A stretch of DNA of 27,801 nt. Origin: a virus. Shown one piece after another: positions 9,745-15,130 of this stretch (its first letter is position 1; the number at the start of each line of letters is the position of its first letter). Made by a program: the position numbers and the translations under genes. Below the pieces are notes generated by a model that made no database searches, was not told the origin of the DNA, and saw nothing but the letters and a program-made list of their open reading frames with translations. The stretch is taken from the IMG/VR virus record IMGVR_UViG_3300026140_000007, positions 1 through 27,801 of that record; one strand, written 5' to 3'.

Positions 9745-10527
9745 TTACGCAGTGGCCAGCTCAACCGCCGCCTCAGGACGCAGGTAATCATGACCCATGG
9801 CGAACTTGGCGAGCATCAGGTAGCCCTGGCGGGCGATCTGCCACTCGTTCTCCATCGCCAGATCAAGGAGCTTTACAGTCCCCATGGCGGTACGGTGATG
9901 CACCAGACCAACCGTGTTGCTGAAGTCGCCCGTGTAGTCGTTCTCCGCTCCCGACGGGTTCGTGGTGATGTTGGTGTTCGGGAGGTTGTTCGACTTAACG
10001 ATGTTGATCCCAGCGACGTTCAGGACTTCACCGTCGGCATAGGAGCCACGGCCACCCCAGTCGCGGTTCAGCACCTTGGTGGTCTGCGCCATCAGGTAAT
10101 ACTGAGCCGGACGGACGGTCATGTAGCGGTCGCCCTCAGGGACATCCTTCTCATCGAGAACCTGAGCGGCTTCAAACATCCCGTCGGCAAGGGTCTCGCC
10201 GACCGTGCCGTAGTCCGCGTTGATCTTCTGAGCGCCACCCGGATGCTCAGGGAACAGAGTCCCAGCGGCCTCGCGGGCAGCCTTGAGACCGACGATGTGG
10301 ACGTTTCGGTCGAACTCGTTGGCGAGCGCTTCGCCGAGCTGAGTGCTGTAGATCGAACGAACGTCGTAGTGGTTCATCGCCTCGTCAATACGGGGGATGA
10401 AAGTGTCGGCGACCAGAAGCTGGTCGATGTTGATGGTGCGCTCACGGTGGGTGAACTGGTTGCTACCAGTAAGCTCCGCACCGGGAGTGTGATACTTGGC
10501 CTCGGCCTTCCAGGTAACCGGGAACTG
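9745..10527 (-). CDS. Major capsid protein, exon 2 (gp10-like)
   Basis: The second exon encodes 260 residues beginning QFPVTWKAEAKYHTPGAEL and joins in frame to exon 1 (11043-11204) to give a 314-residue capsid protein (T7 gp10A has 345). The junction rebuilds GKSA-QFPV, the conserved motif SGKSAQFPVLG of T7 gp10. Downstream, INIDQLLVAD and DEAMNHYDVRSIYSTQLGEA match T7 ITIDGLLTADVLIYD and DAMNHYDVRSEYTSQLGES. The protein forms the HK97-fold icosahedral shell with the gp9-like scaffold. The in-frame ATG at 10377 is internal and not the start. A strong terminator follows the stop. I see no obvious slippery site for a gp10B-type frameshift product. Confidence 0.93.
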   Translation of the reverse strand, partial: QFPVTWKAEAKYHTPGAELTGSNQFTHRERTINIDQLLVADTFIPRIDEAMNHYDVRSIYSTQLGEALANEFDRNVHIVGLKAAREAAGTLFPEHPGGAQKINADYGTVGETLADGMFEAAQVLDEKDVPEGDRYMTVRPAQYYLMAQTTKVLNRDWGGRGSYADGEVLNVAGINIVKSNNLPNTNITTNPSGAENDYTGDFSNTVGLVHHRTAMGTVKLLDLAMENEWQIARQGYLMLAKFAMGHDYLRPEAAVELATA

Positions 10528-11042
10528 CTTCCCGTGCCAGTATTACTACTGGGGTTGGACTGTCCCTTCGACCCATGCTGCGGCGCGTTGAATCGTTGCG
10601 CTACAGTCTCGAAACATACCTACTGCTCGGTTGCAGTTGTGGCACAGGAGGCCACGGATGGCACCGGTGTCATGGTCGTGATCGACGCAAAACACCTTGT
10701 ATCGTTTCGAGTACAAACGGCGTCGGCAAATGCCGCACCGTCCAGCCTGCTTATGGTATAGATCCCAGTAAGTCTCATCTGTGATCCCGAGGGTCTTTTC
10801 GCGCTGCTCGATAGTTCGGCAGCGTTTGCATACTCGGTCGCGCCGACCTTGGCGGTCTTTGCGATAGAACTCAGTGGGCTTCTTGGGTTTGCTACAGGAT
10901 TTGCAGGCTACTAGAGTCGCTCCGTGTCCAGTCTCTACACCTTCGCGCTTACTGCGCTGCCTTGGCTCGGGATTGCCCTCGGGCGATTGTGAGGGTTTCC
11001 CCGATTTTACGGAGTGTTTAGAGTCGGCCCGGTTCATGGTTA
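10528..11042 (-). ncRNA. Group I self-splicing intron interrupting the capsid gene
   Basis: 515 nt whose removal restores the capsid frame. Readable helices in transcript order: P1 pairs exon GTCGGCT (11049-11043) with guide GGCCGAC (11029-11023), with the expected U-G at the splice site; P3 CTCCGT (11014-11009) with ACGGAG (10925-10920); P4 TCGGG (11004-11000) with CCCGA (10971-10967); P5 CCCTC (10995-10991) with GAGGG (10980-10976); P6 GCC (10966-10964) with GGT (10941-10939) plus GCGC/GCGC (10957-10945); P7 GACTG (10933-10929) with CAGTC (10562-10558); P8 CGACTC (10919-10914) with GGGTCG (10574-10569); P9 CCAGTA/TACTGG with GTAA loop (10552-10537). The intron ends in G. A P10 pairs G, C, A, A, G of 11030-11035 with the first bases of exon 2. 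No room for P7.1/P7.2 exists, so it is not subgroup IA. The HNH gene sits in the P8 loop. Confidence 0.93.
10546..11037 (-). CDS. Intron-encoded HNH homing endonuclease (endonuclease VII-like)
   Basis: 163 residues. A zinc ribbon (C45, C48, C70, C73) precedes an endonuclease VII-type HNH domain: C101/C104, DHDHDTG at 119-125, RGLLC, then C132/C135 with N136. These match the Zn-binding cysteines and the D-H-H-N catalytic set of T4 endonuclease VII. Such nucleases in introns cleave intronless alleles and drive homing. Residues 1-41 and 155-163 are encoded by bases that also form the ribozyme core; only residues 42-154 lie in the free P8 loop. The ATG is two bases after the TAA that ends exon 1 in unspliced RNA, with no good ribosome-binding site, so translation may depend on readthrough of exon 1 and reinitiation. 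The stop TAG lies inside the P9 hairpin. No alternative start exists between the ATG and the first zinc cysteines. Confidence 0.9.
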   Translation of the reverse strand: MNRADSKHSVKSGKPSQSPEGNPEPRQRSKREGVETGHGATLVACKSCSKPKKPTEFYRKDRQGRRDRVCKRCRTIEQREKTLGITDETYWDLYHKQAGRCGICRRRLYSKRYKVFCVDHDHDTGAIRGLLCHNCNRAVGMFRDCSATIQRAAAWVEGTVQPQ

Positions 11043-11204
11043 AGCCGACTTGCCCGATTCGATGGTACGGACGAAATGCTTGTCCATCATGACCTGCTTC
11101 TGGTTGAAGGCGGTCAGGACTTCGCCCGAAAAGACTTTAAGGAAAAGTGCGCGAGCGTCACCGCTCCCGTCATTACCGGGGCGGCTCGGAATATAATCTG
11201 CCAT
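11043..11204 (-). CDS. Major capsid protein, exon 1 (gp10-like)
   Basis: 54 residues from the ATG at 11204: MADYIPSRPGNDGSGDARAL, then FLKVFSGEVLTAFNQKQV and VRTIESGKSA. T7 gp10 reads LFLKVFGGEVLTAFARTSV and VRSISSGKSAQFPV, so identity and the split point are clear. After the last codon (GCT) the next codon in the DNA is TAA, the first three intron bases, so unspliced RNA would give a 54-residue fragment only. The segment AGGGGAAACCCACAATG precedes the start; AGGGG may be the ribosome-binding site or the start of a phage transcript. The exon is too short to be found by simple ORF length and needs the intron model. Confidence 0.92.
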
Positions 11205-11592
11205 TGTGGGTTTCCCCTATTGTGTTTGAGATTCACGGTATTGGTTGCCCTATCCCGTCAGACTCAACACGTTGTCCGCACAAGGTTGTCCGCCGCAGCG
11301 GGCCTCAGCGTCCTTCGTGGGACGTTCTGGGGTTGCAGGCTGTCTGCCCCCTTAAAAGGGGTGGAGACAAGCCACCACACTCAGGCTCTGTCGCACGTTT
11401 TTGCTATGCTGGTAACGGCCAGACCTCAAAGAGCCTGAGTGTGATGGAAAGCGGTCTTTTCAAAGGTAGGCCGCAAACCTATCTACTGCCCGTAAGCAGT
11501 AGGGGGAAGAAAGTAGCCGACTCCTCGGGCGTCCCCAAGGCGATATCCGTTACCGGATCACGATTTGCGCTTGAACCAGAGGCGTGTCGGCA
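11205..11592 (-). ncRNA. Gene-free, strongly structured leader upstream of the capsid gene
   Basis: 388 bases without a credible reading frame in either direction (the longest minus-strand start gives 11 codons). Read as minus-strand RNA it folds by eye into successive arms: 11591-11516, an irregular arm closed by GCCGAC/GTCGGC and capped by ATCCG-GTAA-CGGAT; 11502-11483, a 7-bp hairpin; 11447-11372, an 18-bp stem; 11371-11340, TGTCT/AGACA around CCCCT/AGGGG; 11340-11302, a bulged arm with CGTCC/GGACG at the tip; 11301-11290, a short hairpin; 11258-11235, an arm with a GCAA loop. It resembles a structured non-coding RNA or long 5' leader. I do not recognise a known class. A group I intron fold was looked for and not found. 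Confidence 0.55.
11212..11234 (-). promoter_or_regulatory. Possible phage promoter just upstream of capsid
   Basis: The minus strand reads CAAACACAATAGGGG at 11228-11214. It shares ACACnATAGGG with the better promoter candidate upstream of nrdB. T7 has its strongest promoter (phi10) upstream of capsid. If +1 is G11217, the leader would be only 13 bases long, so the AGGGG may instead be the ribosome-binding site. Weak evidence. Confidence 0.3.
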
Positions 11593-11811
11593 TTATTCGG
11601 TATTACAGAAGGTCTCGATTTCTTGATTGATCTGGGCGACTTGTTCTCTTTCTCCCCGATCCATAACCGAGATGACCTCCTCGGAGGGATAGAACGTATT
11701 ATCCTCGACCCATACTGGGCAGGACTCACTGACGTTCGTCTGGGTGGCGCATCCAGCGATTAAGCTGATCATCATCAGCCCGGCGAATGCGCTCCCCAAT
11801 TTCCTTTTCTT
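11593..11811 (-). CDS. Outer-membrane lipoprotein spanin (Rz1-like o-spanin)
   Basis: 72 residues from GTG at 11811: VKKRKLGSAFAGLMMISLIA then GC, a textbook lipoprotein signal (basic n-region, hydrophobic core, lipobox LIAGC). The mature part has three cysteines and a charged helical C-terminus ending FCNTE. An in-frame ATG at 11859 would add 16 residues before the basic region and is less likely, though possible. The gene overlaps the i-spanin gene in another frame, the usual embedded Rz/Rz1 arrangement. Together the two would join inner and outer membranes and fuse them at lysis. Its TAA is followed at once by the structured leader of the capsid gene. Confidence 0.75.
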   Translation of the reverse strand, partial: KKRKLGSAFAGLMMISLIAGCATQTNVSESCPVWVEDNTFYPSEEVISVMDRGEREQVAQINQEIETFCNTE

Positions 11812-11959
11812 CACGGGAGTCCCGAAGCTGCTGTTCGTTCTGCTCGGCATAGGCTTCATCTTTGCCCTCCTGCTTGGCTTGGCTTCGATTCCAGATCTTG
11901 AACAAGATGTTGGCGATTGGGCCTATAGCCTGAGCGAGAAAGGTCTTCAGGAAGCTCAC
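11726..11959 (-). CDS. Inner-membrane spanin (Rz-like i-spanin)
   Basis: 77 residues starting from GTG at 11959 (GTGA overlap with the stop of the membrane protein gene upstream). The N-terminus MSFLKTFLAQAIGPIANILF is a likely membrane anchor; residues 26-60 are highly charged and helical (EQNEQQLRDSREEKEIGERI), and the end DDDQLNRWMRHP resembles the C-terminal segment of phage i-spanins. Its 3' half overlaps the o-spanin gene in a different frame, supporting the spanin-pair call. Short for an Rz protein (T7 18.5 has 143 residues), so function is inferred mainly from architecture. Confidence 0.65.
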   Translation of the reverse strand: MSFLKTFLAQAIGPIANILFKIWNRSQAKQEGKDEAYAEQNEQQLRDSREEKEIGERIRRADDDQLNRWMRHPDERQ

Positions 11960-12174
11960 TTGTCTTCTTTCACCTTGTCCAGTTCACCGGCAAACTGCTT
12001 CGCCCGCTCAGGAGCGACGATACCGGCGATAACCTCGACGACCTTGTAGACCTTTCCGGCGATATTGTCGTCCTTGGGGGTGTCCGTCGTGTTCACGATG
12101 GCCATGGCAGCAGCTTTAGTACCGAGCAAGGCCAGAAGAATGCCGACGAGGACTTCCTCGTTAATGAATTCCAT
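11956..12174 (-). CDS. Small membrane protein, candidate holin
   Basis: 72 residues: a hydrophobic segment at about residues 7-26 (VLVGILLALLGTKAAAMAIV), a middle with TPKDDN, a second apolar helix (VYKVVEVIAGIVA) and a lysine-rich tail ending DKVKEDK. Hydrophobic segments plus a charged C-terminus and a position directly upstream of a spanin pair suggest a holin or other lysis membrane protein. I cannot match a named holin family. The ATG has a strong site (GGAGGCACCC) and follows the scaffold stop by nine bases. Confidence 0.5.
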   Translation of the reverse strand: MEFINEEVLVGILLALLGTKAAAMAIVNTTDTPKDDNIAGKVYKVVEVIAGIVAPERAKQFAGELDKVKEDK

Positions 12175-12183
12175 GGGTGCCTC

Positions 12184-13002
12184 CTAGAAGACGTTGGAAC
12201 GCTGCAGCTTGTCCTGAATCTGCTTACGGAAGCCCGGATCGTTCTGATACCGAGAATCCTTCATCGCTTCGACAACCTGCTGGGTTGATGTGAACGTGTC
12301 AGTTGGAGTGGAGCTAGTGCTTCCGCTGAGAGAACGGGAGGGCTCAACACCCTCGGAACTACGGTAGCGAGAGTACAGGCCACGGACTGCCCACTTGGCT
12401 GCCTCTGTGCCGCTCTCGACGGCCTTGTTGAAGTCTTCCACTTCCTGTGCCGACAGGTTGTTTGCGGCCCACTGAGTGATCTCGTTGTAGGTCTCCTTAC
12501 CACCGACCTCGCTCATGATCTCCTGGGCATGACTGTTGGCGTTTGCCTGTGCATCTGCCTGCAGCCCCTTGATGTAGGCATCTACCATCTCTCGGGGATA
12601 GCCAGCCTGCTCAAGCTTACTGTAGGTTTCGTCGCCAAGCTGCTGGTTTTCAGCGAATTCTTTCTGAACTTCCGATGGATCAACACCGGCATTGTTCAAC
12701 GCGGAATCAATCGCTTCCGAATAGTACGGGCCTTCATTGCCTGTTTCATTCTCTGAAGAGCTATCCGAGGAACTCGGTTCAGTATTCTGATCGCTCTCGT
12801 CAGGCTGGCTCTGATTCTGCCCTAACTTAGCTTCAAGCTCGGAGTAAGCCTTGGCCATCTCAGCCGGAGTGCTGAACTTCTCGGGAAGCCACTCGGGCCG
12901 CTGGTTGCCCTCATTGTCCTGCTGAGTGCCGGGCTGCTGGGATTCCGGGGGAACAGTCCCGGTGGATCCAGAGTCCATCTGAACGCTGTTGTTTTCAGCC
13001 AT
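12184..13002 (-). CDS. Capsid scaffolding protein (gp9-like)
   Basis: 272 residues, acidic and rich in Gln, Ser, Asn and Glu, located between portal and capsid as in T7 (gp9, 307 residues). The N-terminal third is disordered and ends in the motif WLPEKFSTPAEMAKAYSELE at residues 38-57, which is typical of podoviral scaffold proteins. The C-terminus is basic (FRKQIQDKLQRSNVF), as expected for capsid binding. Scaffold directs assembly of the procapsid and leaves before the virion matures. The start follows CAAGGAGACACAATG. Confidence 0.88.
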   Translation of the reverse strand: MAENNSVQMDSGSTGTVPPESQQPGTQQDNEGNQRPEWLPEKFSTPAEMAKAYSELEAKLGQNQSQPDESDQNTEPSSSDSSSENETGNEGPYYSEAIDSALNNAGVDPSEVQKEFAENQQLGDETYSKLEQAGYPREMVDAYIKGLQADAQANANSHAQEIMSEVGGKETYNEITQWAANNLSAQEVEDFNKAVESGTEAAKWAVRGLYSRYRSSEGVEPSRSLSGSTSSTPTDTFTSTQQVVEAMKDSRYQNDPGFRKQIQDKLQRSNVF

Positions 13003-13035
13003 TGTGTCTCCTTGAGTTGTGGGTACGGGCGACGC

Positions 13036-14580
13036 TTACTGGCCGCCCTGCCCGTTCTGTTGATCCATCTGCTGCTGCATCATCTTCATGGCTTCTGGCC
13101 CCAAGCTGTCAGTCATCTGCTGCATCTGGGCCTGCTGCTGCTCTTGTTGGATCTGCTCTTCAGACTTGATCAAGCCCTTCGTATCGATGCCGTCGGACGC
13201 GGCCAGGCGAGCAATGAAGTTGCGAATGTCGACGTACTGCATGATCTGTTCCGCGCCTAAAGTCTCGCCAAGGGTACTCAAGAACTCGATCAGCTTGTTC
13301 CGATCATGCCCTTTGCCAAGCGCTTGGATGCCGGTCGTGATAGTCACATTGACCTTGTCCCTGGGGAGCTTCGGCATCTTCCCTTGAGTTTCGAGGATCT
13401 TCATCTTCCGAAGAACGTAAGGCTCCTGAAACTCCTGAGAAAGGATGGAGTAGATACCACCCAAAGCGTCCTCAAGTTCTTGGGCCATGTACCGGATTTC
13501 GGCGGCTGTCACTCGCTCGGCGTTCCGCTGGATCGCTGTGTTGAGAAGCATCGCAAAACTCAGTCGCTCTTCGATCTTCACAATGCTGTCCTGAGCGACT
13601 CGGAAGTCGTTGTACTTCTCCATCTGGAGAACACTAACGTCGTTGGCGTCGCCCTCAGCGATAGCGCCTGACTCTTTCTCAGCCAGTGTCCGCTGCCGAG
13701 TGGTGCCGTTAGGGTTCACAAGGAACAACACCTTGGCCGCCGCTGCGGAGCCTTTGACGATAGCTTCTGACAGGATTTCTAGGGAGTGAAGGTCGCCGAT
13801 GTACTCTTCGATGTAGCTGCGCCCATAGCTCTCACCATCGATTTTGTTGAGGCGGAGTGCGATATAGGGAGACCGTTCTACCGGGTACTCAGCCTCAGTG
13901 CCATCGACCTTGACGCCCATGACTTCCTGATGGCTTTTCATCTTGTCGTCTTCACGACGCACCCAGGTGAAGACGGAGACCTTTTTGGCTCCTTGCTCAT
14001 CGAGCTTATCCGCAATCTCAGTCTCAACGTCTTCTGGCAACGCATCCCGAGTCATCTCTTCTTTGATGACGATCTCGGTTAGGTTTCCTGAAGGATCTCG
14101 CTGGCACACAAAATGAGGCAGGGCGAAAAAGCGGGTGCCTTCTTTGGCGACATACAGAAGTCCATTGCCAGCCACTACCAGATGCTTCAAAGCTTCGAAC
14201 ATAGTCACTCGGTCTGCCGAGTTGTTGATATCCTCCATGACGACACGCTCGATCCGAGAGAAAGCCTCTTTGACCTGCTCTTTGATGTCGATGTATTCGT
14301 CTTCTGATCCCGCCTCTTCCTGAAGCTCGTACTCGTTCATGGTGAGCGTGAAGAAGCTCGAATTCGGCGGCATCAGAGCAAGCAGCAGTTTCGACGCCAA
14401 GTTGTTGACTCCACGTGACCCGATACTCTGATAAGGCTGATAGAGGTTTGAGCTTGGCGTGGTCTCTTCAGGCGGCAGGAGCGATGGAATTGTCAGTTTG
14501 GAAGCTTCTCGAGCCCGGTCAAGATAAGGCTGCCGGTCGGCTTCGAGTTGAGCGAAACGCTCTTTTGCCGTCTTCTCCAT
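13036..14580 (-). CDS. Portal protein (head-tail connector, gp8-like)
   Basis: 514 residues (T7 gp8 has 536). The family pattern is clear: an N-terminal helix with RFAQLEADRQPYLDRAREAS, then SIGSRGVNNLASKLLLALMP near residues 52-71, followed by PPNSSFFTLTM; later YVAKEGTRFFALPHFVCQRD and a Gln/Met-rich tail. Twelve copies form the ring through which DNA is packaged and to which gp11/gp12 bind. The ATG is preceded by CGAGGTAACTA. It is first in the 8-9-10 morphogenesis order here. Confidence 0.95.
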   Translation of the reverse strand: MEKTAKERFAQLEADRQPYLDRAREASKLTIPSLLPPEETTPSSNLYQPYQSIGSRGVNNLASKLLLALMPPNSSFFTLTMNEYELQEEAGSEDEYIDIKEQVKEAFSRIERVVMEDINNSADRVTMFEALKHLVVAGNGLLYVAKEGTRFFALPHFVCQRDPSGNLTEIVIKEEMTRDALPEDVETEIADKLDEQGAKKVSVFTWVRREDDKMKSHQEVMGVKVDGTEAEYPVERSPYIALRLNKIDGESYGRSYIEEYIGDLHSLEILSEAIVKGSAAAAKVLFLVNPNGTTRQRTLAEKESGAIAEGDANDVSVLQMEKYNDFRVAQDSIVKIEERLSFAMLLNTAIQRNAERVTAAEIRYMAQELEDALGGIYSILSQEFQEPYVLRKMKILETQGKMPKLPRDKVNVTITTGIQALGKGHDRNKLIEFLSTLGETLGAEQIMQYVDIRNFIARLAASDGIDTKGLIKSEEQIQQEQQQAQMQQMTDSLGPEAMKMMQQQMDQQNGQGGQ

Positions 14581-14592
14581 TAGTTACCTCGT

Positions 14593-14844
14593 TTAGCCGG
14601 GGATGCGAAGGCCAGAACCCGAAGAACTCGGAGCGTTGAACTGAATCCGTAGACGGCTCGTACCTGTCGACTGGCGATCCCGACCCCGCTGCTTCTGACT
14701 GCGACTGTCTGAAGAATCCACCGTGCTGCTGTCAGAACCACCTCTAGGTGCCGCTTTGGCGGGGGTCTGGGGTTCTTTCGCAGGCGGCGGCGCTGGCTTG
14801 GCAGACGGCTCCGGCGGCGGCGGTGGCGATGGAGAGTTGCACAT
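14593..14844 (-). CDS. Proline-rich small protein upstream of portal
   Basis: 83 residues from ATG at 14844 (MCNSPSPPPPPEPSAKPAPP); a GTG nine bases upstream is too close to the AGAGG ribosome-binding site. The first 35 residues are mostly Pro, Ala and Lys, the middle is Ser/Asp/Arg-rich, and the end is basic with RLRIQFNAP and LRIPG. Small Pro-rich proteins with such a C-terminus are common next to the portal gene in T7-like environmental phages; their role is unknown and may be virion-associated. Translation of the next gene (portal) starts 13 bases after its stop. Confidence 0.7.
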   Translation of the reverse strand: MCNSPSPPPPPEPSAKPAPPPAKEPQTPAKAAPRGGSDSSTVDSSDSRSQKQRGRDRQSTGTSRLRIQFNAPSSSGSGLRIPG

Positions 14845-14849
14845 GGCTT

Positions 14850-15047
14850 TCACCTCTTATCGATATCGAGAATGTTTTCTTCCTGAATCTGGATCTGCTT
14901 CCACAGGAACCGAATGACGCTCCGCTGGCCAGCCTTGAACCAAACCTCTCGATCCGACCAGTCCATCTCTGCGGACTGCTCAGGATAGAGCGCGTCTAGG
15001 GCTTCAACCTGCTGGCGGTGGAGCATGGGGATCTTTGTTTCAGACAT
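14850..15047 (-). CDS. Small protein of unknown function
   Basis: 65 residues starting MSETKIPMLHRQQVEALDAL. Mixed charge, with two tryptophans in the middle (MDWSDREVWFKAG) and a helical, Gln-rich C-terminus. No membrane segment or known motif. The ATG has a good ribosome-binding site (AGAGGTACTC). It is the first gene after the promoter and hairpin downstream of nrdA, so it opens the late transcription block with the Pro-rich protein and portal. I do not recognise it. Confidence 0.7.
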   Translation of the reverse strand: MSETKIPMLHRQQVEALDALYPEQSAEMDWSDREVWFKAGQRSVIRFLWKQIQIQEENILDIDKR

Positions 15048-15058
15048 GAGTACCTCTA

Positions 15059-15085
15059 TAGGCCCAAGGACTGCCCCTGGGCCTA
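15059..15085 (-). other. Hairpin in the leader of the late block
   Basis: On the minus strand TAGGCCCA pairs perfectly with TGGGCCTA around a 10-11 base interior that can add two more pairs. There is no T-tract, so it is not a standard terminator. It lies about 14 bases into the transcript expected from the promoter candidate just upstream and may act as an RNase III site or a 5' stabiliser, as hairpins next to promoters do in T7. Confidence 0.55.
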
Positions 15086-15094
15086 CTGTTTATA

Positions 15095-15117
15095 TGTCCA
15101 TATAGTGTCGGGGTTAG
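15095..15117 (-). promoter_or_regulatory. Candidate phage RNA polymerase promoter after nrdA
   Basis: The minus strand reads CCCCGACACTATATGGACA, containing GACACTATA, the core of SP6-type promoters. It shares CGACACTATA with the candidate at 17865-17887. It lies in the gap between nrdA and the late genes. The likely start would be T or G at 15100-15099, so the initiation region (TGG rather than GGG) is imperfect. Confidence 0.55.
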
Positions 15118-15130
15118 CGTAAGTTACTGT

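Noticed and set aside
10546-10600. Frameshift or assembly error as the reason for the split capsid frame
   Set aside because: The two capsid parts are separated by 515 bases with a full ribozyme core and rejoin exactly at a conserved motif; an error would not do this.
9790-10761. 323-codon plus-strand frame opposite the capsid gene
   Set aside because: It lies antisense to capsid exon 2 and the intron, crosses the splice site, shows no family features and has no ribosome-binding site; it reflects GC-rich codon use of the real gene.
11516-11591. tRNA-like 76-nt segment with a pairing 5' and 3' end
   Set aside because: No T-arm motif at the right distance, no D-arm and no anticodon loop; on the plus strand also none. 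Kept only as an RNA arm.
11205-11592. A second group I intron in the capsid leader
   Set aside because: Two GNRA loops suggested it, but no P7/P3 pseudoknot or P4-P6 pattern could be placed and there are no exons to join.
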